This document shows positions 49,745-63,035 of a DNA stretch of 64,000 nucleotides, piece after piece. The notes below the pieces were generated by a model. That model ran no database searches and had not been told where the DNA came from. It worked only from the letters and a program-made list of their open reading frames with translations. How positions within the stretch are numbered: position 1 is the first letter of the stretch; every line of letters starts with the position of its first letter. Source of the stretch: Triops longicaudatus (lineage: Eukaryota; Arthropoda; Branchiopoda; Notostraca; Triopsidae); contig JAGQDJ010000101.1 in NCBI GenBank assembly GCA_022885665.1, positions 248,001 through 312,000 of the forward strand, written 5' to 3'. The position numbers and the translations under genes are program-made.

Positions 49745-52700
49745 AACTTTCTCTATTTTCTCATCTAATATTCCTTAACACATGTCCATTCCGAACTAAT
49801 CACAATACTTTTCACGATCAGACTGCAAACTTTATACGCTGTTTCTATGATTTAAAACACATACGGTACCTTGCACCGCGAAAAATGCGTCCGTTCATCT
49901 ACCTGTAGACACCTGTACTAGAGTTTCCTGGAGAGTCATTTGGGAATGAGGGTTGGGAATGGGCGCTTGATACATGAGTAACCATGAAGAGGAAGAACAT
50001 GCTCTGGGTTCTCCGTAAAGTAGAGCGAAGACTTGTTGGAAAGTTAAGAGCAAGAGATACAGAATCTTTCCACATTCGATGAAGGTTAAAAAACAGCACT
50101 AACGCAAAGAGTGAACGACCCATCTCCAATTCGAGAACATCTGAGTAACACCGGGGTTTTGGTACACACGCAGTGTTTGCAGTTCGTAAAGGCAAAATAA
50201 TCCGTTAGAACTAATGTCAGTTACAGTTCTGCAACACGGAAGCGTTGAAGAGATTATCATCCATGCAAAAGACAAGCTATTAAACATGAAAGAACACATG
50301 AAAGGTTTACTATGCAGGCACATGTATATGCGGTACAAGGTTCTCGTTAGCGGCAACAAAGTACAATTAGCACCGCTCTACTAACAGGCTTGGCCTACTT
50401 CGTATTCAGGGATGTTGCCCTACATTGTAAAGAGATCCTCCGTTCCTCACGTGACCAAAACTTCACAAAGATATGAATCTGTAGCTAGCAACTGACAAAA
50501 TCAGGTTTGAATCTACAAATCAGTCAATGAATGGAAATTTGGTGTCAGGTAACAAATTCCAAGGTTGATTTTAACTGAGACAAAGTACTGATGCGTAGCG
50601 AATGACGACAAAAAGTTCAACGGAAACCAGAAAAGCCTTGTCCCGATGCGCATTAGGCTGTGAGAGGCTATCAGATGCCTCGTATTTTTTATTACGGGAC
50701 TATTAAATGAGTGGATCGTGAACTGTTTACAGCGGCGATGAAACTTGATTAGTAATACTTCACAGTAGGGTAAGTCCAAACTTATTAAAACAAGGCACTC
50801 AAGATTCAATTTTTATCTAGTCCATTCTCTAGTCAGAAACACTTTTGGAAAGTTATTCGCAAAGATTACACCGTTAATGTTCGTCTTTATGCTCCTTTTA
50901 ATACGCATAAATTAATAAGTCATGCTTCACAGTTCACTGATTACTGTCAAAGCGAGCCACAACACAGCGAAATATTAGAATATCTGTAGCATGGGACTAC
51001 AAACATAATTCACTATGGGGTGCAATTTTTAAATTGTATTGAAAAACTTGACTAAAAAGATTAGTTTCAAGTGTCAATAAATATTTAGAGAAACCAGAAA
51101 TTGATCAACTTTGGCTCCGACTTTCTTCAAGTCCATGCATTGAAGCTATCGTACCACTGAACAGTGCCGCTTCCAGCAAAAAGGAGGTAAACTTGACATC
51201 TATGGGCGTTTTGTACCCAAACCCTCTTGAATAGTCATGCGAATTCTGAAGTAGGTTCTTCTGAGTCAGGGACATACGTAGTATCATTTGAAACGCACAG
51301 CTGTCAGTATATGCAACATAAACAAGACTAGAATCTACAAGCCTATCTCCTAAAGCCATTCAACCTATAGCCTACTAAAAATCAGTTAAAATGCGATCTT
51401 ACGGCTGTGTGAATCGTTTGGTGCAAATCGTTCCCCGTAAAATTGCGACTTAAATTTAGCTTAGCCTCGTGGAAAGACAGCTGAATCTTTATGGGAGTGA
51501 AGGACAGAATCGTTATTTGATTGATAATAAAGCTTGTGACGCTCGTGGTCTTACACTTTTTTATTCTGTAAACGAACTTTCAAGTCAAGGCGAGATTGTC
51601 TCTATACGATAGCGGTCAATTATCATGCGCGTTACCGCACCCTCAAGCGGTAACAGTCAAGCGTTCCATTCTCTTATGAGGCCAACATATCAACCAAACT
51701 ACAGTTTCCTTGAACGCTGTGCTCGCTTCTAGCAACGGGCTAAGCGCAAGAAGATCACATAGATAGCTACAAGCAATTTTCGGTAGAAAAAAATTGGCGC
51801 TGATTTTGGTGAGACACGTGGTTGAACACCTGAATCTAACTAGAGCTTTCTTCTGAAAGCCGTAGGTGTCACTACTACTATGTATTTCGGATACTACACG
51901 GCATAACAATTGATGATAACACGAAAACACAAACATATTTATTTGAAGTCATATCCCATGACGAAGCCCTCAAGAACTGTAGAAAATAGCCTGCACAACT
52001 TTTCCCTCTTCCGATGTCCTTATTAGTGGCACAAAACAGATATGAAAGTTTTATTCCCTGCCTTTAAAACAGGCCTACCGAAAAAAATCTTACCGCTGCG
52101 TTTTACGAGTTCTTTTTCACACAAAACATGAAAATCAGAGAGAAAAATCGTTTACCGAATGAAGTCATTAAAATCGAGTAAAACTTGCGTGTTTTCCTTG
52201 ATCTAACTTGTCCCTTAAGCCTGAGGAAAGATTGATAATAGTAACCTTTCCTTGTTGAAAATCCTTTTAGCTACAGTAACGTTATTTTAGTACTAGAAGA
52301 CTTGACCAAGACGAGGAATTTTCTACCTCACCGGAACGAACGTAAAACTGAGGTAAAGATTAGGGAGAATGGGGCTATTTCAGACAGGGACACACACGGA
52401 CTTCTGAGCTATCTAGGTATAAGTTATGAATGTTATTATATATAAAAAAAATAATAAAAAAATAGATACTTCACTTGTAACTTTGTACTTAATTTATAAG
52501 TGTATCAAGGGAATCTTCTACTAGCATTTGCTGCATCTTAAAATGAAAATTTCCTTAGTTTATGTAACAAAAGTTTCTAAAAATCGTGGCCCTCATCCTC
52601 CATCGCCGAGCACATCGAATGTACCCCTACAAAAGCTCAAAATATAAGCGAACGCGGCTTTCCCTAGCAATGAAAATCGTTAAAGCTATCTGTGAATGAT

Positions 52701-53450
52701 GCTGAAGTGCTTACGCAACGAAAGATTTTTTTCTGTATCAATCCCTTTAAGCAGAGCATTACATTTCTCGGAGATTTTGGATAGGCCCTTGTATTTCCAC
52801 CTTTACATTAAGCGTCGTTTTAGTCCTAAAGATACCACATTTGTAGCTCAAGTAGGCACTTAAGCAAGCTGATAGGATCGCTGATAGGCCGACAAGAGCT
52901 AAGACAATTTTTTTTTTCTGAGCTCGATATTATAATTTTCTAAGTTAAAAATGGTGCAAGGTGTCCTTCCGGACAGGGTTGTTGGGACGCATCTGGATGG
53001 AGACTGAACTTGCCCCTCCTTTAGAAAATGGAAAAGGATTGTTTCTGTTTTAAGCTAGAGAATATTTGATATTTCTTTTGATTTCTTACTTCTATTTGAA
53101 TTTTTGCGTTGATTTTTCAACATTTTTAACGTTAGTTTAACGTTTGTACAGGGAAACAAGAAACTGCGCTAGCGAGCTATATCCTAGTTTGCTCCAATAT
53201 GCAATATTATTTAACACGGGGTTGGATAAGAGGCACGTCCATATTTTTTTCGTACAATGTTTTTGGCTGCAAGTTCTGTTTTCCAGTTTTTCGCTGATTA
53301 GTTATATATAAAACTTCGAAAGAAATCTCCCAGGCTAGTATACAAATATACGAAACCTCAACGTCTAGCCCAATTCCTGAAATTTATTCCTGAGTCTCGA
53401 AAAGTTTTAAAAATTAGATAATACTGAACGGACTAATCAGTAAGCATACT
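49745..53450. other. Intergenic upstream of otopetrin, about 3.7 kb
   Basis: Contains the otopetrin promoter at its left end. The rest is AT-rich with no exon, RNA gene or repeat that I can support. Confidence 0.45.
49830..49836 (-). promoter_or_regulatory. Candidate TATA box of the otopetrin gene
   Basis: TATAAAG on the minus strand (GCGTATAAAGTTTGC), 86 bp upstream of the otopetrin ATG. No clear initiator is seen 30 bp downstream, so this remains a candidate. Confidence 0.4.
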
Positions 53451-53452
53451 AC

Positions 53453-54088
53453 AGTAAAATCTCGCTATAACGTACACGCAAAGGGATGGAAAAGGTGCAA
53501 GTTATAGTCGATTGTACGTAACAACCAATATTGGCCCGAAATGCCTTAGAAAATAGTTTTACTCATATTCTCTGTTTTATCTATTACTTTACGCGAAGTT
53601 CAACTGTTAACGGACGCCGCTTCGCAAGAGCAGCCTTTTTTTGTCATTTTCTACTGAAATAATAGAGCACAGTCGAATAAAGAGCTTTTTATTCCCTGTA
53701 TTCAACTATATCACACATTGCCAATGGAAGTTATTTGAAAGCGAAAGCAACACAGGGTCTAAACTACGTTAGCCTATAGCTTGTCTGAGGAGCTCTACTA
53801 AGAACCTAGAATATTATCTCGTGGAACTCAAGATTTTCCCTCTAGGTCTCTTATTTCTTAGGCGTTACCGCATGGCAAGTATAGCCGAAGGAAAAGCATG
53901 TATAAATTGCCACAGGGACCGCAGTTTTGAGACCGTACGCTATAGGCGAAATTACGTTATAGGCGAATTCGTTGTAGCCAAAGTTTTCGCTGTGCTTTTA
54001 CATAGGCGTTTCGCCGGGACCTGTGGACCTTGTACGCTATAGTCGATTGTACGTTATAACCGATTTAAGTTATAGCGACATTTTAGTG
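53453..54088. mobile_element. Non-autonomous Tigger/pogo-like element 1
   Basis: 636 bp bounded by inverted repeats CAGTAAAATCTCGCTATAAC and (reverse of the right end) CACTAAAATGTCGCTATAAC, flanked by TA on both sides (53451-52, 54089-90). Internal subrepeats such as TATAGTCGATTGTACGT occur near both ends in the same orientation. It has no transposase frame. The ends resemble those of mariner-superfamily Tigger elements. Confidence 0.82.
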
Positions 54089-54090
54089 TA

Positions 54091-54567
54091 CAGTGATACC
54101 CCGTTTAACGAATGCTTTGTATAGCGAACAATTTGTAGAGCGAACTCGCGCGCGAGCGAATAATGCATTGCACTTCTCCAAAACGGTTTTAAAGAAAGAG
54201 GCAGAATTAATTAGACGAAGCCAAATTAGACAGAATTTTTCCAATCAGTGCCGGATACGAAAACCACGGCTGACATGAAAGAGGTAAAAAGATCGAAGAT
54301 GTAACTCAGAATAGTCTTGAGAGCTAAAAGTTGAACAAAACTAATTACTACATGTTTAAAATATGTATTTTGATAATCAGTAGGCCCTATATTCTTAGCT
54401 TTTTTCCAGATTTTTTAATAAAATTATGCAGGTTTCGGTCCGGGATCAGGAACAGATTAAAACGATTTTCATGGAAGCTTATTGGGAATAGCATTTCTTA
54501 TAGCGAACGCGTTTTGAACCGAACGCCGTCCAGGAACGGATTATATTCTTTAAACGGGGTAACACTG
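54091..54567. mobile_element. Non-autonomous Tigger/pogo-like element 2
   Basis: 477 bp with inverted repeats CAGTGATACCCCGTTTAACG and (reverse of the right end) CAGTGTTACCCCGTTTAAAG, flanked by TA at 54089-90 and 54568-69. It abuts element 1, sharing a single TA. The interior matches the element at 63036-63902, for example GGTCCGGGATCAGGAAC and GAACGCCGTCCAGGAACGG. It has no coding capacity. Confidence 0.85.
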
Positions 54568-54569
54568 TA

Positions 54570-57500
54570 TTTTGTATGTGATTGTTTAAGCATGAAACAA
54601 CCCTACTTCTGTTAAGTTGGTAACTGCTGTAGGTGCGATCTTTTGTCCCTTTGCGTTGACTAACTAGAGAGAGAGCAGCAATTAACGCATGTAAATCGCT
54701 ACACAGTTCAGGAGAAACGGTATAGAAACACCAAGAATAGTAGCTAATTACATATCCTGTTTGACGACACACAGGTGACGCATACCACCTGTTGTACACG
54801 CATGGTTGTTTGCCCGCTCTGGCCGAGTTTTTGTGCAGTACTTTGTGCGATGCAGTGATACTCATATGGAAGTTAGCATTTGCGTTCTCAATAAAGACAA
54901 AGACAATTTATTTATTTTTACAGATTTTTAGTACATGACCTGCATAAATTTTCAGGCACTCCGTCCATTAAACTCGAATCTATCGCTAATGTCTCGTACG
55001 TAGCATTCAGCTTCCAATGCCATGAGTTCAGGACTTGATCTACAGGACCTATTTTCTCATAATTATTAGTTTTCTTACGTAACACCAACAATAAGGAAAC
55101 CCATTGGCTCACCAAAATGATGAATTATGCGCCTGAAGGCTTCAAATTACTATACTGCAATGAAATACTGCATTAAATTACATACGCAACTGGTGCATCG
55201 TTTTCTGAGAGTTTCTGGTTAACACACGTGCTTTAGCAAGGTTTCCATTCGTCACAGCTTAATCTTGGTAAGTTTTTGTATCGTACCGTTATAGTTTTGC
55301 AAGGATGCCATGGCAAGTACACTGAAATGCTCATAATGAATTTCAGCCAGTCACGAGACACGCGCAAATAAAGCCATAAAATAATTTTTGTAACAATTTC
55401 CGGGTTCAGGTCATCTTAACTTTTGGTGATATTTTTCTTCTTTTATTATGCTTGTGCATTTATTAAAAAAAAATAATTTAATAACCCCTAGGCATTAGCA
55501 TAGCACATCGCAACGTAAACTAGGGAGGCGCAAAAAGGAATGTAATTTTCTGCTTTAAGTGCATACCATGACGCTTCCCTACAAAAGCGAAGAAAAACTT
55601 GACAATGTATAGGAACCCTGTTATAAATAGCTTTCTGTCAGCTCCCCAAACCCAGCGGGGAACTACCTTGCGGGAATATATTTGAATGAGAAGGCTATTT
55701 TTCCTCTTTAGCTCTCCATTAACCAGAGTTCTGAAAAATACCGTATCAAATTAATGTCTCTTGGCGTATAAAAAGTAGACTATGTTCGCTGTTGTTATTT
55801 CGACACGCCTCCCTTACAATCCATCATAGCTGTTTTCCAAAAAAACGCTCATCAAATACATGCAGGAAATAGTCATCACTTACCCAACTTGGCAAAACTC
55901 GATTCTTTTCCTTTTTTCAACGATTTCTCATGCTCCGAACTTCGGCGTCCTTTGCTTTTTTCATAGATCGGTCCACTGTCTGAAACAATCGCGTTTTCAT
56001 CCATCTCCATGTCAACTGCGACTCTTTCTCAGTTGTTATCTAAAGTCAAAAGACACATTCCAGGAAAAAAATAATAAAAATACAGGAAAAATAGTTATAT
56101 TCCTTGCAAGTGAAGCAGAACTCGAAAATACACAAAGGTGTGGACCACACAAAAGCTCGCGAACACCGTCATCTGGCTTGATTTAGAACAGCCCTTCTGA
56201 CAATAATTGCAGGTACGCCTAGAGTTATTTTTCCCTCCCCAACTCCGCTCCCACAAAGCCTTTATAGGCTCGAAAATTTTTCCACCTCAAACTTTAATAA
56301 CTACTGTCCCTTAGTCCGTTATTTTGTAAACCAATACATCAAACTTTATAACATGCACTTGTCATCCCAAATTTGCTAGTTACCGAAGCTCCCTAAATTT
56401 ACTAATGCCTATCTAATTACCCTAAACACCCATTTCTACAAGCATTTAAATACGGAATGTGATCATTTCCCCCTAAAATTTCTGAAATTGTCACAAGAGC
56501 AGTAAGACTCGATTCGAAGGTAATTTTTAAAAATTTAGGTCACATTAATATGGCATGCTTCATTTAAGTAAAAATAAAAAGCAACTAAACGATAAAATAT
56601 ATAAATAAAAATCAATAAGAAATAAATAAGAACAAAAACACAAATGCAAATCTCTGCATTATTTGCTTTTTACTAAATTTCTTTTATGTAAAACGTAAAT
56701 AAACAGGTATATTACATGACACAACATAAAAAGTAAACACAAAAATACAGGCTTATCTTCTTAGTACACTTCCAGTATTTTAAGAAAAACTACCTATTTG
56801 AGCACCGAACCTAACGACTACAAATAAAGAACCGACGTAAGCTCATTTAAAACTTTTATGGAAATATCTGAGCTGACTTTACTGAAATTTTCAAACTCTC
56901 CAACGAGTACATGCAGGAAGTTCGGGAGGCTTCGCTATAAAGTTAATATCACGCTCATCCCCTCCGTGACAAAGATAAGAGGAGAACTTTATCACAGCAA
57001 ACTCTCCATTGGTACTATTAGCGCATTATTGGCTTGTGTATTTGACTTGTTTCGCCAAAAAATGCACTATTCGTACTAATAGAGATGGATGGGTGTCACA
57101 GAAGGGATGAGCGTGATATTCTTGTTTCTTCTTATTAGAAGGTCGCAGTCATATACGTCATAAATCGTACTTCGATTGTTGCATGTAGAGTACGTTTTTT
57201 GTAGATATTTCAGAATCACTTATGCTGAAGTGAAAAACGTGATTGTCCTTCTTGTGCAATGTCCGCGCGATACTGGTCTTAGAACGTGTGGTAGTTTTGT
57301 GAAACTTTTATATCCGTTCTTTTAATGTTTGAGTCTTTTCATGATTGTCTTTGTGTTACGAATGCATTATCTGTGTAAATTTTCGAAGGACATTTTTGCT
57401 TTAATATAAAGTTACGTGTTTGAACTAGAGCTATGGCGACACCGCGCATGTCAACCACATGACTGCCCAAGCAACAGCGGCAATTTTGGCACTGCTTTCT

Positions 57501-58841
57501 TACAACAGCACACCACCACTTACCTTGTCATGCCAGGTTTGGTCAAACACTGCTATGTGCTGCTGGTTTAAATAAGACGCACAAGGAACTGTACACAATT
57601 AAGTAATTGTCACTGTAGATGACCATATGCTTTGGATTTATTCCCCAGTACACACAACCGCCACCACCAGACACTTAAGGCTGACTTATGAATGGGGTCC
57701 ACCTGGGCAAAATCGGAGCTGTGAACTTGAGCTTTCGGTAGTTACCTACGGACTGCTGCAAATTCTTTATGTTCAACAGGTAGGGATCCCTTCTCATCTT
57801 TTTGACCCAGATGCGCCAACTTTGCATTTTGGCATTTACATACACACTCTTCTAACGGAACATTCGACCAAAAAACGCCATATGGCATTGCCCAAGTGGT
57901 CAAACATTGATTTACAGTTTTACATAATGAGACGCGGCACCTTTGGTACGCAGCCCTAAAATTAACCGCAATAGCAAAATTCCCTGATTTTTCTTCAAAG
58001 AGTGAAAAGGTGCTCAAAACAACCAAGTTTGTCAAAATCGCGGCAACTTACCTAGAAAGCTGCTCTGTAATATTTCAGTGGAGAACCAAACAAAAATCAC
58101 TGTAAACTATTCAAAATTCACAATAAGTCACAAATCTTGTTAAATCCGTACAATAACGAACTGCTGACTCCTAAAGGCTAAGACTAGTGACAGTCGAATT
58201 TTCTTGCTCCAACAAGCCTCAGTTTGCAGTCCACGTTCAAGACACTAAGCACTTGTCTCGGCGACTGACTTGAAGACCAAGTTCGGGACTGGAAGTATTG
58301 TAGTGGACAAGTGACTCTTCCACCATACCATATGTTCGTTTGGTTACTGTGGTACTGCAAGCTTCCTCTACGGTCGCTACCGCACTCTCACATGAAGGCA
58401 ACCACTTCTGGTTTATACCCTATCCAAGTACGCAACTGCCCTACGTCTGCTAACTGAGCTGGTTCATTTATCAACGACTTCCTCGTTTCCCATGTACAAA
58501 AAATATGGCGCTAAAAAGCGCACAACAAGCCCTACACGCGGAAGAGGGTTTTGCTGTATGCCGTTAGCCTTACGCAGAAACATTGGGCCATGACTACAGG
58601 AAGCTGACCAGTTTTGTGTGCAAAAATCATCCTCGTTTTTTTTGGTGGAAAGAAAAACAAAAGTTAGTACAAGAGTTACTAATTACTAATTATTGCTAAT
58701 GCCTGTCGAGACAGGTCAAAAGAAATTTAGGAGGAATACATTAAAATCAGCAACACGCTTCTTTTCGTTGTTTTAACTCGTGTATAATTCCCCCGAAAAG
58801 AAGAATGTACAAACCACCCAAGCCGGTTGTTTTTAACAACT
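54570..58841. other. Intergenic, about 4.3 kb
   Basis: No gene supported. It contains the foldback at 56945-57120 and an open frame at 57627-57959 (plus) with no recognisable motif. The remainder is AT-rich. Confidence 0.45.
56945..57120. repeat. Foldback with 27-bp arms
   Basis: The left arm is 56945-56971 (AATATCACGCTCATCC...) and the right arm 57094-57120 is its reverse complement at 25 of 27 positions, with 122 bp between. No transposon-type ends or target duplication were found around it. Confidence 0.8.
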
Positions 58842-61432
58842 TTACTTGCCAGCGGATTTATCTTCAACATTTTCAGCATCTTCTTCTTCCTCTTCACCTT
58901 CATCCTCCGTTTCTTCTTCGGATCCGGATAGCTCTTCGCTATCATCATCGTCTTCATCATCGTCATCATCATCATCTTGATAATAGGCTAATCAAAGTTA
59001 ATAAGTCGTCAAAATTTAATGTAAATTTAAGAGTGTTACAATAACCGCCCGCTCCACCCATAGCGCTTGGTGTGTAGTCGCCATCATCATCATAGTCATC
59101 GTCATAGTCATCATCTCCACCATGACCTTGCCGGCCGTACTTATGGCTGCGAGCTGCAGTCAAAGAGAAAAGGTTTGTTTTAAAAGCAAACGAGCCAAAC
59201 ATGAGCCCACTCGAGCGTGGAAACTCTAATATTTACTCGACATGCTAAGGTCCTTCGTTTCCGAAGTCTCGTAACTGCATTTCGGACACGGTATGGGTTG
59301 ATTCTTCTCGTACTTGAACCCTTTCCGACGAACGTGGTCGTCGCAGTAACACACTTTACATCGCAAACATGAATATTGCCCGTGACGATTGCATGACTGA
59401 CCTATTAGCAAAACCACAAAATTGTGACCCAAAGAAGAAAAAAGGAGATGAAAATGAGACTGGGGCGGATAGTTTTACATTTATAGCTTTCGGCTTCCAG
59501 CACTTGGCACGATGCTTGGTGTTCAAACTGGTCATCTTCGCACAACCACGAGGCACAAAAGGAACACTTGTAAATACGGCCTCCATGGTCCCATACGCCA
59601 CGTTCGCACTCCATGCAAACCGCGCTTTGCAGTGGACAAGCGCAACCATGCACAGCCAGGCATTTGCGTCCGTGACACACCCAAGCTTCGCAGTGATCGC
59701 AAATGGCACCCTAAGTCCATCGATAAGTCATTGTTGTATATCAATCCCAAACATTCTATGCAATAAACAATTGATCACACGATGAACTTAAAACCTCGGG
59801 CCAGGAACTTGCCCTCAGGCTTAAATCGTGTCTTTACGTATGAGTTGCGTGATGTAGCAAAGGTGTGTTATTTAACAGAACTCCTCTAGTAATATTTACC
59901 TGTACGCACTAAAATAAGAAGTATTATAAAAATGTTCAATTTGCTAAGGTCTTAGGGCACCTTTCTGCCTAACAAGATTCATGGTTGCTTTGACTGAGAA
60001 CAGCATCGACTAATTGGCTGTCTTAAACCAGACGCGCACGAGTTTAACTGTTCAAGTTTTTCATGCTGCGACTTAATAGCTTACGCGTGTTGCAAAAAAA
60101 GTAGATAATGTGCGTTCGTATGTGAGAGATATTTATCGGTGTTCACTGGTTTAACTAGCGAGACGGTTAGCATTATCATGCCCCGCTGACTTGTGAACTG
60201 AAATAACAGAATTTACTGGCCAGCAAAGAAAATTATAACAATAAAAAGGATTTGTTTTAACGACGAATGAAAAGATCGGCTTTCACAAAAAAGGGTTACA
60301 AAGTTTTAATAAAACGTTCCTTTAAGAAAAAAGATCGAAATACAGTTGTGCTTCTATAGCAAAATGATTTTTCGCAGACTAAATCGGACAATGTGACAGC
60401 TTGTTTAAGTTACGTTCTGTGAAAGTTTTTTTCTGCATTGAACTATGAAACATTAACAAGCTGGGATGTTCTGCCAACTTCAGTTTCCAAGGCCTGGAAA
60501 ACAAAGACAGAACTCAACTAAACATGCATTGTGCAAAAATCTAAAAAATTATGTAAGTCAAATCGAAAGACCGTCTTGGCGAATGTTTCTGTATTATACG
60601 TGAGCATTTTGTTCTAGTTTCAAAAAAGAAGCAGGACTTTGAGATGCGATTTAAATCAATGTCTGAAAACTTTCCTGGTCTGGTTGCTAGAAGCAAACTC
60701 ATCAGGAAAAAGAAAGGGAATAAAGCTGAAATTATATATAAAAAAAATAAAACTGACTGAAAATTATAAAAAAAAACTGTTCTAATACAACGCCTTTCCT
60801 TCGGGTAGTCTGCTTTATTTTATAAACGTTCGTCGCCGAGTTTTCAAAATGGTAGTCCATATTCTACTTCATGTTCAAAAGCGTAAGATTCTGTTTCCTC
60901 GACAATTCAACTAGTCCGAAGGATCAATTCCTTAACTGTCGAACTACAGTGTAACCCACTTATTTGAATAGGCTCGGGACAGGAAGAACAGTGTTCAAAT
61001 TGTGGGAGTATTCAAAATATGGAGCTGAATGAATTAATGGGCTTAAACGGTCTGTCCACTTTTCGTTCAGTTGTGGGAGTATTCAAATAACCGCTATTCA
61101 ATTAAGTGAAAACCACTGTAAAATGGCTTTAAAGTAAACTATTAACAGGAGCTCTATGATTGTGCTGTGCGCAACGATAAAGAAAAGATAACTCCGATTA
61201 CTCTTAACTCTTGCAGAGCGTATCACATCTTGAAAATAATCCGGGTTTATTCAATCCAAAAAAAAGGCAAAGCGAACTTACCACCATAGTCAAGCCAGTC
61301 GTATACACGCTTCCATGTTTGACCACGCAGTCGCCCGTTTTAAGCATACATTTGACCTTACCACAATGCCCACACATCGGCAGTCGCTGTAAGGATTGGC
61401 AAAAGTAGCAAAAAGCCCGGTTCTTCTGTTTC
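58842..61432 (-). CDS. ZNF330: ZNF330/NOA36 zinc-finger protein, 5' end not found
   Basis: Cys-rich nucleolar/centromeric protein conserved across eukaryotes. Exons seen: 61282-61432, 59479-59710, 59237-59401, 59040-59153 and 58842-58987; phases agree. The 269-residue fragment begins KQKNRAFCYFCQSLQRLPMC, continues CMLKTGDCVVKHGSVYTTGL and AICDHCEAWVCHGRKCL, then ECERGVWDHGGRIYKCSFC, LCEDDQFEHQASCQVLEAE and CPKCSYETSETKDLSMS. All match ZNF330, with its closely spaced CxxC pairs intact. The C-terminus is a Gly/Tyr-Asp linker and a long Asp/Glu run encoded partly by GAT repeats, as in the family. The first ~55 residues (basic start plus the MECDKC block) must lie upstream; I could not find them between 61433 and 64000, so they are probably outside the window or in a very small exon. 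The first intron seen is 1.57 kb and holds a small transposon. Confidence 0.93.
60947..61118. mobile_element. Small MITE in ZNF330 intron
   Basis: 172 bp with inverted repeats CAGTGTAACCCACTTATTTG and (reverse of the right end) CAGTGGTTTTCACTTAATTG, flanked by TA on both sides. It contains two copies of TGTGGGAGTATTCAAA. It is non-coding. Confidence 0.82.
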
Positions 61433-63035
61433 CTGCAAGATGGCCATGCACGATAACAATGAAAACGAATTCAGGGTCCAGTTCATCGCCAGTGTACATA
61501 AGAAAAACATAAAACCGTCTAGGCGTTTCATACACAAGACTTTCATTGCTGTCATTTTTATGACTGTCTAACGGATTCTTTCGGTAGTTAATGATACGGA
61601 ACGTTACCATTATACCATTACAGCTACGATAGGAGTTTTGCAAAATGCAAGGGTTTCGGACATTTAAACCCAGCCCGGAGATAATAATTAGCGGCCGAAA
61701 AACGTACCGGCCACTAGACACCGCAAGTCAATTGGAAAGCTTCAGACCCTAAGTCTAGCTCATGTTAAGATTCATTATGGTTCGTCGGGGATTTTCTTCA
61801 ACTTTAGCAAGATCTACTTTTCCTTTGACTCGAATTACGACGCTTTCTCCCTATTCACATCTGAAAGGGGAATTTGGCAGTCACAGCGCATTACAATAGT
61901 TTATGCACGATTGTAAAGTTTAGTAACGACACTTTACAACGTTTGCAGCATTATAATGTTAGCTATGGTTGTAACGCAGTTCTACATAAACTGAAGATGT
62001 GTCCGGGTATGCAACGATCTTTTCTGCAATGTGCATATAGTGTGTCATAAACTGACATTTCTGCACGTAGGAAGGACACGCTTAGTTCTAGGTATGGCAT
62101 TACTAGCATTAACGGGTTGGTTGACCTTAACGCTTGGAGCAAAACGTCCAAAGCTCGGCAACAACGACAAGTCAAATTTCATCTTCGGGAGGTCAAGCGA
62201 ACTTGATTAACTTGTAAGAAAATTCCACTAGTTATTCCGAATAAACAAGGTAGGGTAATGCCGGCGTCCGGGACCATCTATTCCAGTCACGCTATCTTGC
62301 ACCTGTACCATAAATCAGGACTAACGTAATAGGGTACGTCGAAAAAAAATGAAAAAATAATGTGTAAAAGAAAAATCAACGGACAATTAGAACTATAACG
62401 CTACGTGATTATAAAGTCCAGCGCAAAGGATTTCGGCAATTGTCTGTAGCGTGTTTTTGTTTCCTCACCTAGACTTATAACATAACATTAACTCCATTGT
62501 CTACCAAACGACAGAGCAAAGATTGCTGCTGAGCAGTGAGCGCTTGAATGAATTCTTAACAAATAAATGACAGAGACACGTGTTTCTTCGAAATAGACCT
62601 TGATGACTAGCGTTAGCTTTGTTTATCTTTTACAGCAATGACATATGAATGCCACAATATGGCCAATTTGGAAAGAAAATGGTTTTATGCAAAACAAATA
62701 AAGCAGTATTATGCACTGTAAGATAAAATTGCCACCAGGAAACCATTCATTTTCTGCTTCCTACGGTATTTTCTTCAAAACTGTAAGCAAGTCGCCGGCA
62801 GTCTGAAAGCTTCACAATGTTGAAATTTACGTTCATTTTATTTTTTTTTTATTTATTTTTTATTATTATTATTTTTTTGCAAGCTGTTCTTTAAAGACAC
62901 AATACGACGAAGAAACACGTATAACCGGTAACAATGGCAGGCATTTTATCGTTCAAAGATCTGTTCCTATTATGGACACATTCAGGGTACCGTATCGTAT
63001 TAATAGCACATTTATAGCTCTTCGAGTTTACTGTA
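61433..63035. other. Upstream of the ZNF330 exons; no exon found
   Basis: 1.6 kb probably within the ZNF330 5' intron or promoter region. A T/ATT-rich simple repeat lies at 62836-62880. Open frames here (61963-62175 minus) carry no ZNF330-like Cys pattern. Confidence 0.4.
62836..62880. repeat. T/ATT-rich low-complexity tract
   Basis: Runs of T interrupted by A and a short (ATT)n stretch. Confidence 0.85.

Noticed and set aside
57627..57959. 110-aa plus-strand frame
   Set aside because: An overlapping frame of similar length exists on the other strand and neither has a recognisable motif.
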